Positions 15,591 through 24,618 are shown, counted from the first letter of the stretch. The stretch is DNA of 34,532 nucleotides from Clostridium ragsdalei P11 (GCF_001675165.1 NZ_LROS01000028.1:1-34532); one strand, 5' to 3'. The notes: generated from the sequence alone by a model not told the origin. Made by a program: numbers and translations.

Positions 15591-15606
15591 TGTTTCACAT
15601 GAAACA
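15591..15606. other. parS-like site downstream of parB
   Basis: TGTTTCACATGAAACA differs from the consensus parS (TGTTTCACGTGAAACA) only at one central base. The dyad extends outward (AAATGTTTCA/TGAAACATTT, 15588-15609). It lies 16 bases after the parB stop codon and about 20 bases before the DUF4446 gene, close enough to the latter's start for bound ParB to affect its transcription. Confidence 0.85.
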
Positions 15607-15621
15607 TTTAAACAAGACTTA

Positions 15622-16482
15622 TCAAATTTTTAGTATATCTAATATTCTCTGCAAATCTTCTTGAGAATAATATTCTATTTGTATTTTTCCTTTATTTTTT
15701 TTATCCATTAGTGAAACCTTAGTGCCAAATAAATCTTCTAGTTTTTCTCTTATATCTACATAATAGGGATTTGCTTTTTTTATATTATCATTCTTAGCTG
15801 CCTTACTAGAATTTAGATTTTTAATAATTTTTTCTATATCTCTAACTGTTAGATTTTCATCTATTACATTTTGTGCTAATTTATATTGTAGTTCCCCATC
15901 TCCCACACCTAAGAGTGCTCTACCATGGCCTTCTGTAATAACTCCATCTATTATATATTCTTGAACTCTGCTGTCTAAATTCAAAAGTCTCATACAATTA
16001 GTAATTGCAGTCCTAGATTTACCTATCTTTACACTCAATTCTTCTTGAGTTAAATTAAAATCATTAATTAATCTTTTATAAGCTAAAGCCTCTTCTATTG
16101 GATTTAAATCTTGCCTCTGTATATTTTCTATAAGGGAAATTTCTAGAATTTCCTTATCAGATAAATTCATTATGATTGCAGGCACTTCTTTAATATTAGC
16201 TAATTTTGCAGCTCTCCATCTTCTCTCACCTGCAACTATGCTATATACATCATCTCCTGTTTTATTAAGTATAAGTGGTTGTATTATACCATGCTCTTGT
16301 ATTGATTGAGAAAGCTGTAATATTTTTTGTTCATCAAAGTTTTTCCTAGGTTGAGTTTTATTTGCACTTATTAAGTCAATATCAATAAGTATTGTATCCT
16401 TTTTACTTTCTAATTTCTCTTCCAACGCATTTTCAGGTATCAACGCTCTAAGTCCTTTACCTAATCCATATTTTTTATTCAA
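15622..16482 (-). CDS. parB: Chromosome-partitioning protein ParB (Spo0J)
   Basis: A 286-aa CTP-dependent DNA clamp that loads at parS and spreads to form the partition complex. The N-terminal peptide KYGLGKGLRALIP (4-16) is the ParA-stimulating segment. The CTPase domain has GIIQPL (65-70), GERRWR (85-90) and ENIQR (119-123). The helix-turn-helix GKSRTAITNCMRLL and TEGHGRALLG carries the Arg and Gly typical of ParB, not Noc. A C-terminal dimerisation domain follows. The start is TTG at 16482 with GGAG upstream. It is 7 bases from parA, so they form an operon. The target sites 15591-15606 and 17373-17388 flank the pair. Confidence 0.96.
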   Translation of the reverse strand: MNKKYGLGKGLRALIPENALEEKLESKKDTILIDIDLISANKTQPRKNFDEQKILQLSQSIQEHGIIQPLILNKTGDDVYSIVAGERRWRAAKLANIKEVPAIIMNLSDKEILEISLIENIQRQDLNPIEEALAYKRLINDFNLTQEELSVKIGKSRTAITNCMRLLNLDSRVQEYIIDGVITEGHGRALLGVGDGELQYKLAQNVIDENLTVRDIEKIIKNLNSSKAAKNDNIKKANPYYVDIREKLEDLFGTKVSLMDKKNKGKIQIEYYSQEDLQRILDILKI

Positions 16483-16489
16483 ACCTCAC

Positions 16490-17257
16490 TCACTCCTTTT
16501 GCCTATGCAAAAATTCTTTAGTTAATCTTTCATAAGCTTTAGCACCTTTACATTTATCATCATAAAGTACTATAGGTAGTCCAAAACTAGGAGCTTCAGC
16601 TAATCTTATATTTCTAGGTATGGTACTTTTATATACTTTATCTTTAAAATATTTTTTTACTTCTGAAATCACTTGAGTAGATAGATTAGTTCTTCCATCA
16701 CACATACTCATAATAACCCCTTCAATTTTTAAATTCCTATTTAATGATTCTGTTATCAATTGTACTGTGTTAATTAGTTGTCCAACACCTTCCAAAGCAT
16801 AAAATTCGCATTGAATAGGTATAATCACACTATTTGATGCTGTAAGTGCGTTTATAGTCAAAAGTCCCAAAGACGGAGGACAATCTATAAATACAAAATC
16901 AAATTTAGGAGTTAACTTTTTCAATTTGTTCTTTAATATATTTTCTCTATTTTCTTTATTTATTAATTCCACTTCAGCTCCAGCTAATTCTATAGTTGAT
17001 GGAACTATAGAAAAATTATCTATCAATTCACATTTTTTTATAACATTATCTATTTCAATGTCTGAAGTTAATATATCATATGTGGAAACCTCTAAATTTT
17101 CCTTATCAATTCCCAATCCGCTAGTAGTGTTACCTTGAGGATCAATATCTATATTCAATATTTTATATCCTTGCATAGCCAAATAAGCACTTAAATTGAT
17201 ACAAGTAGTAGTTTTACCGACTCCACCCTTTTGATTAAATATGGATATTACCTTCAT
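16490..17257 (-). CDS. parA: Chromosome-partitioning ATPase ParA (Soj)
   Basis: A 255-aa deviant-Walker ATPase that binds nucleoid DNA in its ATP dimer and is released by ParB. In Bacillus, Soj also regulates DnaA at the origin. The deviant P-loop KGGVGKTT (10-17) has the signature lysine K10. Next come the switch region NIDIDPQGNTTSGLG (34-48) and FVFIDCPPSLGLLT (125-138), and the DNA-binding basic residues are toward the C-terminus (PRNIRLAEAPSFG). The length is standard for chromosomal Soj. A strong GGAGG lies before the ATG. Being encoded with parB within 9 kb of oriC matches the usual segregation locus. Confidence 0.97.
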   Translation of the reverse strand: MKVISIFNQKGGVGKTTTCINLSAYLAMQGYKILNIDIDPQGNTTSGLGIDKENLEVSTYDILTSDIEIDNVIKKCELIDNFSIVPSTIELAGAEVELINKENRENILKNKLKKLTPKFDFVFIDCPPSLGLLTINALTASNSVIIPIQCEFYALEGVGQLINTVQLITESLNRNLKIEGVIMSMCDGRTNLSTQVISEVKKYFKDKVYKSTIPRNIRLAEAPSFGLPIVLYDDKCKGAKAYERLTKEFLHRQKE

Positions 17258-17363
17258 CTAAATTTCCTCCTTCCAGTTTTATATATTCATCTTCTAATTA
17301 TATATTTTTATTTAAAAGAATAAAAGAGTTTTTATTGTTAATTACTACTTAAATTCTTATAAA

Positions 17364-17397
17364 AAAATAAAATGTTTCATGTGAAACATTTTATTTT
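17364..17397 (-). terminator. parS-like site embedded in the noc terminator
   Basis: A 34-base inverted repeat has 16-bp arms (AAAATAAAATGTTTCA and complement) around a 2-base centre. Its core, 17373-17388 (TGTTTCATGTGAAACA), is parS with one central change and is the reverse complement of the site at 15591. On the minus strand it overlaps the noc stop codon and is followed by seven T residues, so it should act both as ParB loading site and as intrinsic terminator. Confidence 0.8.
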
Positions 17398-18164
17398 TTA
17401 GGAATAGTAATTATAATCTGAACCTCGTCGTCTGAATCCTCTGAAGTATACTTTGCATTCAATCCATATTTATCAAAAATCTGTTTAATTGTATTTATAT
17501 ATACTTTAGGAGAAAATATTCCTTTTATTTTCTTTCTTTTATTTTTTTTATTACTAGTAAGCTTGTCCAATTCTTTATTGATAAGCTCTTCCGTTTTTTT
17601 TACATTCAAAGATTTCTTAATTACAATTTTTAATATTTTTTTCTGAATCTCCAATGTTGGAAGTTTTAATAAAGCTCTTGCATGCCTTTCAGTTAAGTTA
17701 TTCTCTAGTAACATAATTCTAATTTCTTTATCAAGTCTAAGAAGTCTAATCTTATTTGCAATAGTAGATTGTTTTTTTCCTATAGTTTCAGCTAGTTTCT
17801 CTTGAGTATAAGAATGATCTTTTATTAAATTATAGTATGCTTCTGCTTCTTCTAAAAAATTTAAATTTTCCCTCTGCAAATTTTCTAAAAGTGCAATTGC
17901 AGCAGATTCTCTATCACTTATATCTACTATTATTACAGGAACTTCAGTAAGCCCTGCCTTTTTTGCTGCTCTCAGTCTTCTTTCTCCAGCAACTAATTCA
18001 TATTTATTTTCACCTAATTTTCTTACTGACAGTGGTTGAACTATTCCATATGAACTTATAGATTGAGCTAACTCTTCTAAACTTTCTTCATTAAAATATT
18101 TTCTTGGTTGATATACATTAGGTAAAATTAAATCTACGGGTATATAATTAACGTTCTTTTGCAT
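17391..18164 (-). CDS. noc: Nucleoid occlusion protein Noc (ParB paralogue)
   Basis: A 257-aa ParB-fold protein of the Noc class, which in Bacillus prevents Z-ring assembly over the nucleoid. The CTPase motifs are GIVQPL (40-45), GERRLR (60-65) and ENLQR (94-98). In the DNA-binding domain GKKQSTIANKIRLLRL has Gln where ParB has Arg, and TERHAR has Arg where ParB has Gly. These are the substitutions that separate Noc from ParB recognition. It starts at MQKNVNYIPVDLI, directly at the ParB/Srx domain. The N-terminal amphipathic membrane-targeting helix of Bacillus Noc is missing, and an in-frame stop just upstream rules out a longer form. The C-terminus is Lys-rich. It lies 134 bases upstream of parA with a parS-containing terminator between. 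Confidence 0.88.
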   Translation of the reverse strand: MQKNVNYIPVDLILPNVYQPRKYFNEESLEELAQSISSYGIVQPLSVRKLGENKYELVAGERRLRAAKKAGLTEVPVIIVDISDRESAAIALLENLQRENLNFLEEAEAYYNLIKDHSYTQEKLAETIGKKQSTIANKIRLLRLDKEIRIMLLENNLTERHARALLKLPTLEIQKKILKIVIKKSLNVKKTEELINKELDKLTSNKKNKRKKIKGIFSPKVYINTIKQIFDKYGLNAKYTSEDSDDEVQIIITIPKK

Positions 18165-18263
18165 ATTTAACCATCCCTCTTATGTTTCCTATTATTAACA
18201 TTTCTTCACCGTTTTATAAAATCCTTCTAATTTATATAATTTTCATTCTACAAATTATTACAT

Positions 18264-18977
18264 TTATTTTAGTGGTTTTTTAGAAACCATACCTGCTTTT
18301 CTTGGATACATATTCGGTGTTCTCTTAATTTTTTTTATTACGACTAAATTATGATTAAGATCATCATTTTCTATTTTTATTATATCCTCTATTTTCCCAC
18401 CTAAAATACTAACAGCTTTTTTACTTTCCTTAATCTCATCCTCAACAGATGGACCTTTCATAGCCACAAAATATCCTCCTAATTTTATATAAGGAATACA
18501 AAATTCGCTTAGAACAGTTAAATTTGCCACTGCCCTTGAAACTGCTGCATCAAATTTTTCTCTATACTCAGTATCTTTAGAAAAATCTTCTGCTCTTCCG
18601 TGTATACATTTTATATCGCTTAATTCAATATCTGATATAACTTGATTCAGAAAGTTTATCCTCTTATTTAGTGAATCCAAAAGTACTACTTTTATTTGCG
18701 GATTAACTATCTTCATAGGTATACCTGGAAATCCAGCTCCTGTTCCTATATCAATAATATTAGAAATATCTCTTAATGGTGAAAATTTAAATATTTTTAC
18801 ACAATCTATAAAGTGTTTTTTTATTATATCTTCATCTTCTACTATAGTAGTAAGATTAATTTTGTTATTCCAAAATTTTAATATATCCTTATATTTTATA
18901 AATTTATTATACTTTTCTTCATCAAATTCTAGTCCTACATCTTTACATGCAGTATCTATAATTTTAAAATATTGCAT
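18264..18977 (-). CDS. rsmG: 16S rRNA (guanine-N7) methyltransferase RsmG (GidB)
   Basis: A 237-aa SAM-dependent methyltransferase that makes m7G at G527 (E. coli numbering) of 16S rRNA, a site tied to low-level streptomycin resistance when lost. The SAM-binding motif I is [17 protein letters not shown] (about 87-103), followed by [18 protein letters not shown] and [16 protein letters not shown] basic tail ([16 protein letters not shown]) matches the family. The SD TTGGAG is close to the ATG. It sits 25 bases after mnmG, the classic gidA-gidB order. The 99-base gap to noc has no strong terminator that I can see. Confidence 0.97.
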   Translation of the reverse strand: MQYFKIIDTACKDVGLEFDEEKYNKFIKYKDILKFWNNKINLTTIVEDEDIIKKHFIDCVKIFKFSPLRDISNIIDIGTGAGFPGIPMKIVNPQIKVVLLDSLNKRINFLNQVISDIELSDIKCIHGRAEDFSKDTEYREKFDAAVSRAVANLTVLSEFCIPYIKLGGYFVAMKGPSVEDEIKESKKAVSILGGKIEDIIKIENDDLNHNLVVIKKIKRTPNMYPRKAGMVSKKPLK

Positions 18978-19002
18978 ATTTAGTTCTCCAATCTACCTTC
19001 AT

Positions 19003-20889
19003 TTACAGATCCTTTTCTCTATATTTTTTCTCCATATAAATCAGTAAAACAGAAATATCTGCTGGAGAAACTCCTGAAATTCTAGAAGCCTGACCTACAC
19101 TCATAGGTCTTATCTTTTTCAACTTTTGTGTAGCTTCTATTCTCAATCCATTTATCTTATCATAGTCTATGTCTTCAGGTATAATTTTATTTTCAAATTT
19201 TTTAAATTGACTTACTTGTTCTAACTGTTTTTCAATATACCCCTCGTATTTGGAAATAATATTAACTTCTTCCTGAATATCTTCTCCAAGCTCTGGTCTA
19301 TCTACATCAAGTGGTTGCACCTTAAAATAGTCAAGTTCTGGTCTTTTAATAAGCTCATACAAACTTGTAGTTTTCTTCAATTCAGAAGAACCTATAGAAT
19401 TTAAAAAATCAACTACTTCTTTTTTAGGCGTTATGTGAATATCTTTTATTCTTTCAACCTCTTTCTCAATGTCACTTTTTCTTTTTAAATATTTTTCATA
19501 TCTTTCTTCGCTAACAAGTCCTATTTTATGTCCAAGTTCCGTAAGCCTCAAATCTGCATTATCTTGTCTCAGTATCAACCTATACTCTGCTCGTGACGTC
19601 ATCATTCTGTAAGGCTCCTGAGTTCCCTTTGTAACTAAGTCATCTACTAAAACACCTATATATCCATCTGATCTCTTTAAAATAAGAGGTAACTTGCCTT
19701 GCGATTTAAGAGCAGCATTTATACCTGCAATTATTCCCTGAGAAGCAGCTTCCTCATATCCTGAACTTCCATTTAACTGACCTGCCCCAAACAATCCTTC
19801 AACTTTTTTAAATTCTAGTGAAAGTTTTAGTTGCGTTGGATTTATACAATCATATTCAATAGCATAACCTGTTCTTAAAAACTCTACATTTTCAAGTCCA
19901 GCTATAGTTCTATACATAGCAATCTGCACATCTTCTGGCATAGAAGTAGATGCCCCATCTACATATAGTTCGTCCGTATTTTCACCTTCAGGCTCTATAA
20001 ATATCTGATGCTTTTCCTTATCTGGAAATCTCATTACTTTATCTTCTATTGAAGGACAGTACCTAGGACCTACAGATTTAATAGAACCATTATAAAGTGG
20101 AGATCTATTTATATTATCTCTTATTACTTTTAAAGTATTCTCTGTAGTATACGTTAAATAACAAGATATTTGGCTTCTATTTAAATTTCCACTCATAAAA
20201 GAAAAAGGAACTATTTTCTTATCACCTGGTTGTTCTATCATTTTTGAAAAATCAACACTTCGCTTATTTACTCTAGCTGGAGTACCAGTTTTAAACCTTC
20301 TAAGTTCTATACCAAGATCAAGCAAACTTTGAGAAAGGTCATTAGCAGGCATAAATCCATTTGGCCCCGAACTATAACTTACGTCTCCTATTATAACTTT
20401 ACCCTTTAGATAAGTTCCTGTAGCCAAGACCACAGTTTTCGTTTTAAAATATGCTCCATTTTTAGTTAATACACCACATACTTTTCCGTTATCATCTGTT
20501 CTTATACTTAGTACTTCTATTTGTCTTAAAGACAAGTTACTTTGTTTTTCAAGTACTTCTTTCATTCTAACTGAATAGTTTTTCTTATCAGCCTGAGCCC
20601 TAAGTGAATGTACTGCTGGCCCTTTAGAAGTATTGAGCATTCTTGACTGTATAAAAGTATGATCAATGTTTACGCCCATCTCTCCACCTAAAGCATCTAT
20701 TTCCCTTACTAAATGCCCTTTAGCAGTTCCACCAACATTAGGATTACAAGGCATAAATCCTACACTATCTAAATTCATTGTACACACTAAAGTCTTACAA
20801 CCCATTCTAGCAGCTGCAAGTCCTGCTTCACAACCTGCATGACCTGCTCCTACAACTATTACATCATATTTTTCTGAAAAATACTCCAA
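19003..20889 (-). CDS. mnmG: tRNA U34 modification enzyme MnmG (GidA)
   Basis: A 628-aa FAD-dependent enzyme that with MnmE installs (carboxy)methylaminomethyl on U34 of several tRNAs. The FAD-binding fold opens with [19 protein letters not shown] (12-30). Family signatures follow: [52 protein letters not shown] and [20 protein letters not shown]. The C-terminal helical domain ends [17 protein letters not shown], which contacts MnmE and tRNA. The start is TTG at 20889, ten bases after mnmE, with only a weak AGGT-like SD, so translation probably depends on ribosomes finishing mnmE. Length is normal. Confidence 0.98.
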   Translation of the reverse strand: MEYFSEKYDVIVVGAGHAGCEAGLAAARMGCKTLVCTMNLDSVGFMPCNPNVGGTAKGHLVREIDALGGEMGVNIDHTFIQSRMLNTSKGPAVHSLRAQADKKNYSVRMKEVLEKQSNLSLRQIEVLSIRTDDNGKVCGVLTKNGAYFKTKTVVLATGTYLKGKVIIGDVSYSSGPNGFMPANDLSQSLLDLGIELRRFKTGTPARVNKRSVDFSKMIEQPGDKKIVPFSFMSGNLNRSQISCYLTYTTENTLKVIRDNINRSPLYNGSIKSVGPRYCPSIEDKVMRFPDKEKHQIFIEPEGENTDELYVDGASTSMPEDVQIAMYRTIAGLENVEFLRTGYAIEYDCINPTQLKLSLEFKKVEGLFGAGQLNGSSGYEEAASQGIIAGINAALKSQGKLPLILKRSDGYIGVLVDDLVTKGTQEPYRMMTSRAEYRLILRQDNADLRLTELGHKIGLVSEERYEKYLKRKSDIEKEVERIKDIHITPKKEVVDFLNSIGSSELKKTTSLYELIKRPELDYFKVQPLDVDRPELGEDIQEEVNIISKYEGYIEKQLEQVSQFKKFENKIIPEDIDYDKINGLRIEATQKLKKIRPMSVGQASRISGVSPADISVLLIYMEKKYREKDL

Positions 20890-20899
20890 TTTTAACTAC

Positions 20900-22279
20900 C
20901 TACTTTCCTAAACAAAATTGTGAAAATATTTTATCAATTATATCTTCTTCTAAGGTGTCTCCAGTTATTTTGCCAAGATTATTCCATGCATTTCTTATAT
21001 CTATAGATGCCAAATCTATAGCAGACGTATTCTTTAATGCTCCTAAAGCTTCAATACAACTTTCTTTAGCTCTTATAAGTCCTTCCTTATGTCTTGCATT
21101 AGTTATAAATAAATCTCCTGGTTTAACCTCACCTTTAAAAAACAAGTCTTTAATACATGTTTTTATCTTATCCAATCCTTTACCTGTCTTTATTGAAGTT
21201 TTTATTATACAACTGGAATCTAAATTACAAATGTCGTCTAAATTTATTTTATCATTTATATCAATTTTATTTAATAGAATTATATATTTTTTATCTTTTA
21301 CATAATTCATAATCTCTTTATCTTCATCATCCAATTCTTCACTTGAATCCAGCATTAATATGACTAAATCAGCTTCATCTATCTTTTGTTTAGATCTCTC
21401 TACGCCAATTTTTTCTACCAAATCCTCTGTTTCCCTTATTCCTGCAGTATCAATTACCTTTATAGGAATTCCATCTATATTCATATATTCCTCTATGACA
21501 TCCCTTGTTGTACCTGGTACATCTGTAACTATTGCCCTATTTTCTCTAATTAAAGAATTTAAAAGTGAAGACTTACCTACATTAGGTTTTCCTACAATTA
21601 CTGTATTCAATCCATCTCTGACTATCTTACCTTCTTCTGCAGTGCTTAATATGCGATTTATTTCGTCCAATATTTCCTGTAATCTCATGGAAACCTTCTC
21701 TGATGTCATTTCTTCTAAGTCCTCTTCAGGATAGTCAACTGTAGCTTCAATATGTGCAATTACTTCCAAAAGCTTTTCTCTAAGTACATTAATTTCTTTA
21801 GAAATCTTACCTGTAGACTGCTGTACAGCTGACTTCATCGAAAGTTCAGTTTTTGCTCTAATTATATCAATTACCGCTTCCGCCTGACTTAAATCTATCC
21901 TTCCATTCAAAAATGCTCTCTTTGTAAACTCTCCTGGCTCCGCAATTCTAGCTCCAGATTTAATAACTTCCTCAAGTACTTTCTTAGTTGCCACAACTCC
22001 ACCATGACAATTTATTTCAACTGTATCTTCTGAAGTATAACTTTTAGGAGACTTCATAAAACTAACAAGTACTTCATCTAATAATTCACCGGTACTTTTT
22101 TCTACTATATAACCATATCTCATAGAATAAGGCTTCATATCAATTAAATTTCTATTATTTTTTCCTTTAAATATACTATTAACTATTTTAAGTGAATCAC
22201 AGCCTGAAATCCTTATAATCGATATGCCACCTTCACCTAAAACCGTAGCTACAGCTGCTATTGTATCAAACTCTTTCAT
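20900..22279 (-). CDS. mnmE: tRNA modification GTPase MnmE (TrmE)
   Basis: A 459-aa GTPase partner of MnmG in U34 modification. The N-terminal folate-binding domain spans about 1-118 ([24 protein letters not shown] at 91-94). A helical domain holds the G module: G1 GKPNVGKS (230-237), G2 TTRD (257-260), G3 DTAG (277-280) and G4 NKID (337-340). The protein ends in CLGK, with the conserved C456 of the C-x-G-K tail. All family features are intact. It is preceded by a 143-base spacer and the jag terminator, so it starts a separate mnmE-mnmG-rsmG unit. A TATACT is visible upstream, but no clear -35. Confidence 0.98.
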   Translation of the reverse strand: MKEFDTIAAVATVLGEGGISIIRISGCDSLKIVNSIFKGKNNRNLIDMKPYSMRYGYIVEKSTGELLDEVLVSFMKSPKSYTSEDTVEINCHGGVVATKKVLEEVIKSGARIAEPGEFTKRAFLNGRIDLSQAEAVIDIIRAKTELSMKSAVQQSTGKISKEINVLREKLLEVIAHIEATVDYPEEDLEEMTSEKVSMRLQEILDEINRILSTAEEGKIVRDGLNTVIVGKPNVGKSSLLNSLIRENRAIVTDVPGTTRDVIEEYMNIDGIPIKVIDTAGIRETEDLVEKIGVERSKQKIDEADLVILMLDSSEELDDEDKEIMNYVKDKKYIILLNKIDINDKINLDDICNLDSSCIIKTSIKTGKGLDKIKTCIKDLFFKGEVKPGDLFITNARHKEGLIRAKESCIEALGALKNTSAIDLASIDIRNAWNNLGKITGDTLEEDIIDKIFSQFCLGK

Positions 22280-22405
22280 TATTTCACTTCCTCAAAATAT
22301 AATTTATAAGTATACCTCTACACATAAGATAATCTAACTCTAGCTAATATCTAAAATTATTTTGTGAAAAATAATTATTTTGTATCTCCAATTTATTTTT
22401 CTAAA

Positions 22406-22435
22406 TGTAAAAAAGAAAGCCTTTAGGCTTTCTTT
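22406..22435 (-). terminator. jag terminator with the stop codon in its loop
   Basis: On the minus strand AAAGAAAGCC-TAAA-GGCTTTCTTT forms a perfect 10-bp stem with a tetraloop, followed by six T residues. The left arm encodes the last codons of jag and the TAA stop codon is in the loop, so the terminator overlaps the coding sequence. Confidence 0.9.
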
Positions 22436-23049
22436 AAATCCACTACAACTCTTCTAAAGGGTTCCTGACCTTCGCTATATGTATTCACATAAATATTATT
22501 TTGAAGGGCAGAATGAATTATTCTTCTCTCGTAAGGATTCATTGGTTCTAACTTAATTATTCTACCTGTCCTCTTAACCTTTTCAGCTACTCTTCTAGCA
22601 AGTCTCTTTAGTGTTTCTTCTCTTTTAAATCTATAATTTTCTGTGTCTAAAACAACTCTCTTATATTCTGTATCATGATTTTTATTTATTACAAGACTTA
22701 CAAGATACTGAAGTGCATCTAACGTTTCTCCCCTATATCCTATAAGTATTCCCATTTCTTGACCAGTTAAGTATATCTTTATACCATTTTTGTCTTCCTT
22801 TATTTCTATTTCAGCCTCTACCTTAATTTTATCTAAAATACTTTTCAAAAATGTTTTAGCTTCATTTATATAATCTCTCTTAACCGTAACTCTTATTTTG
22901 GCTGGCCTCGTTCCTATAATATTAAAAAAACCTTTATTGCCTTCATCTAAAACTTCCATTTTCACTTTATTTTCTTCAACTTTTAATTCAGAAAGTGCAG
23001 TTTTAAATGCATCCTCTACTGTCTTCCCAGTCGTTTCTATAAAATCCAT
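22423..23049 (-). CDS. jag: RNA-binding protein Jag/KhpB (SpoIIIJ-associated)
   Basis: A 208-aa RNA-binding protein. The Jag-N domain (1-55) starts DFIETTGKTVEDAFKTALSEL. A KH domain (about 75-150) carries the GxxG loop as GYRG (104-107) in ILIGYRGETLDALQYL. A C-terminal R3H domain follows, with R175 and H179 in NPYERRIIHSAL. In other Firmicutes KhpB partners KhpA and affects cell elongation and division through RNA. It lies 16 bases after yidC, its usual neighbour. The RBS is AGGGGGTGG. The last codons form one arm of the terminator. Confidence 0.96.
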   Translation of the reverse strand: MDFIETTGKTVEDAFKTALSELKVEENKVKMEVLDEGNKGFFNIIGTRPAKIRVTVKRDYINEAKTFLKSILDKIKVEAEIEIKEDKNGIKIYLTGQEMGILIGYRGETLDALQYLVSLVINKNHDTEYKRVVLDTENYRFKREETLKRLARRVAEKVKRTGRIIKLEPMNPYERRIIHSALQNNIYVNTYSEGQEPFRRVVVDLKKA

Positions 23050-23065
23050 AACACATGGCCACCCC

Positions 23066-23722
23066 CTAAGCCTTAATATTTCCCTTTTTCATTTCAATCT
23101 TTTTCAAAACAACAGTTTGCGCTATTTGAATTAAATTACTAACAACCCAATAAAGTACTAAAGCTGCTTTAAACTTTATACTCATAAATACCATGAATAT
23201 AGACATTCCTATATTCATTGTCTTTGCCTGCTTTGCTTGTTCGCTATTACCTGACATCATTAGATATCCTGATAAGAAAGTAGTTATGCCAGATAAAATA
23301 GCAAGGAATATATCCGTTTTAGCTAAATCACCTATCCACAAAAAACTAACGCCATTTATTCCTGATAGATTGTTAAAAACATAATAGAGAGCTATTAGAA
23401 TAGGCCATTGAATTAGAAGTGGTAAACATCCACTAAAAGGACTTGCTCCTTTTTCTTTATATAATTTCATCATTTCTTGCTGTGCTTTTTGAGGATCTTT
23501 TTTATATTTCTCTTGTAGCTTTTTTACCTCTGGCTGAATTTCATTCATTATAAGTGAAGATCTTGCTTGTTTTATACCTAGTGGAAGTATTATAATTCTA
23601 ATTATTATAGTCATTAAAATTATTGCGATACCATAAGACATATTCTGATTAGGTATGACGGAAGTTACACTATGATGTAAAAACTCAAAAAACTGAACAA
23701 AAGCATTATTTAGATATTGCAA
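23066..23722 (-). CDS. yidC: Membrane protein insertase YidC
   Basis: A 218-aa YidC/Oxa1/Alb3 insertase, of the short clostridial type without a large extracellular domain and without a lipobox. Five hydrophobic segments are visible (about 29-49, 96-116, 123-131, 135-156, 168-205). The groove arginine is R42 in IIIRIIILPL, followed by the coiled cytoplasmic hairpin with IMNEIQPEVKKLQEKYKKDP and the conserved FSGCLPLLIQWPILIALYY. The start is TTG at 23722, nine bases after GGGAGG. No suitable ATG exists before the first helix. The basic C-terminus (LKKIEMKKGNIKA) can bind ribosomes. It is preceded by yidD and rnpA, the standard order. Confidence 0.97.
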   Translation of the reverse strand: MQYLNNAFVQFFEFLHHSVTSVIPNQNMSYGIAIILMTIIIRIIILPLGIKQARSSLIMNEIQPEVKKLQEKYKKDPQKAQQEMMKLYKEKGASPFSGCLPLLIQWPILIALYYVFNNLSGINGVSFLWIGDLAKTDIFLAILSGITTFLSGYLMMSGNSEQAKQAKTMNIGMSIFMVFMSIKFKAALVLYWVVSNLIQIAQTVVLKKIEMKKGNIKA

Positions 23723-23742
23723 AATATTAAACCTCCCGAAAT

Positions 23743-23952
23743 TTATTTAACTGGGTCATATCCTCCCTTGCAAAATGGATTGCACCTCAATATTCTCTTT
23801 ATAGACATAAATCCACCTTTTATAGTACCATATTTCTGCAATGCTTCTACTGTATATTGTGAACAAGTAGGGGAAAATCTACAACATGGACCCTTCAAAG
23901 GTGATATATATTTCATATACAATTTAACTAAAAAAATTAAAAATTTTTTCAT
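23743..23952 (-). CDS. yidD: Membrane protein insertion efficiency factor YidD
   Basis: A 69-aa YidD protein, a small amphipathic membrane-associated factor that aids YidC-dependent insertion. The invariant pattern is complete: [21 protein letters not shown], then [19 protein letters not shown], then [16 protein letters not shown]. There are four cysteines at the family positions. Its ATG overlaps the rnpA stop (ATGA), so it is translationally coupled to rnpA. It lies 20 bases before yidC. Confidence 0.97.
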   Translation of the reverse strand: MKKFLIFLVKLYMKYISPLKGPCCRFSPTCSQYTVEALQKYGTIKGGFMSIKRILRCNPFCKGGYDPVK

Positions 23953-24284
23953 TTATTATACAAACCTGCTTTTTTAATTAAATTTTTCATGGAATTCTCT
24001 ATTTCTATATAACTTTTACCATTTGACAAATTCCTAGCTATAAATACTAAATCATATCCAACTTTTATGTCTTCAATATTCAACCTAAAATTCTCTTTGA
24101 TTAATCTTTTAATTCTATTTCTAATAACACTCTTTCCTACTTTCTTACTCACTGATATACCTAATCTATTTATACCCTTTTTATTTCTGTAAATATATAA
24201 TACTAATAGATTATTAGAAAAAGATTTTCCTCTTCTATACACAGCCCTAAATTCTGCATTCTTTTTTATTCTGTAAACATTCAT
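23949..24284 (-). CDS. rnpA: Ribonuclease P protein component RnpA
   Basis: A 111-aa protein subunit of RNase P, which helps the catalytic RNA process tRNA 5' ends. I take the ATG at 24284 ([20 protein letters not shown]) because AAAGGAGC precedes it and it matches the family N-terminus. An in-frame ATG at 24326 would start inside the rpmH terminator region. The RNR motif RNRIKR (55-60) in [20 protein letters not shown] is intact. It is co-directional with rpmH, but a terminator and a second hairpin lie between them, so rnpA output probably depends on partial readthrough. Confidence 0.97.
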   Translation of the reverse strand: MNVYRIKKNAEFRAVYRRGKSFSNNLLVLYIYRNKKGINRLGISVSKKVGKSVIRNRIKRLIKENFRLNIEDIKVGYDLVFIARNLSNGKSYIEIENSMKNLIKKAGLYNK

Positions 24285-24295
24285 ATGTTTTTGCT

Positions 24296-24320
24296 CCTTT
24301 TTTCTGCTTGCAGAAAAAGG
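24296..24320 (-). promoter_or_regulatory. Hairpin overlapping the rnpA ribosome-binding site
   Basis: On the minus strand CCTTTTTCTGC and GCAGAAAAAAGG pair with a 2-base loop. The 3' arm contains the AAGG of the rnpA Shine-Dalgarno sequence AAAGGAGC, so the fold would hide it. The 5' arm shares its T-run with the rpmH terminator just upstream, so the two structures may compete. Confidence 0.5.
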
Positions 24321-24334
24321 CCACAAAAGCGGCC
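24314..24334 (-). terminator. Terminator directly after rpmH
   Basis: GGCCGC-TTTT-GTGGCC (6 bp with one G-U) is followed by TTTTTC, starting one base after the rpmH stop codon. The GC-rich stem stands out in this AT-rich region. It should attenuate transcription into rnpA. Confidence 0.75.
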
Positions 24335-24335
24335 C

Positions 24336-24470
24336 TTATGCTGTTAATCTCTTTCTACCTTTTTGTCTTCTTCTTCTAATAACATTTCTTCCTGACAAAG
24401 TTCTCATTCTTTTTCTAAAACCATGCTCTCTTTTTCTTTGTTTCTTTTTTGGTTGATAAGTCATCCACAT
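24336..24470 (-). CDS. rpmH: 50S ribosomal protein L34 (bL34)
   Basis: A 44-aa, very basic bL34, too short for most ORF finders. It starts [20 protein letters not shown] and ends [13 protein letters not shown], the invariant L34 pattern. The ATG at 24470 gives the clostridial N-terminus MWMTYQPKK, and an internal ATG at 24464 is also possible. GGAAAGGAG lies about 12 bases upstream. It is the first leftward gene from oriC, driven by a consensus sigmaA promoter at 24619-24647, giving a leader of about 140 bases. Confidence 0.97.
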   Translation of the reverse strand: MWMTYQPKKKQRKREHGFRKRMRTLSGRNVIRRRRQKGRKRLTA

Positions 24471-24618
24471 ACTATAACACAACTCCTTTCCAATTTAGCA
24501 TTTATTTTTTCTTTACTTATTATATATGGAGCGCAATAAATACATTACTCTCATGTAAACTAACATTTATAAAAGCAATCAATCCACCTAATTATAAATC
24601 CTAAAGTTTTACTATTAA

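Noticed and set aside
20955-21734. Rightward reading frames of 116 and 124 aa over mnmE
   Set aside because: They mirror the conserved GTPase gene on the other strand and have no SD. Their Ser/Phe/Ile-rich composition is typical of antisense frames in AT-rich DNA.
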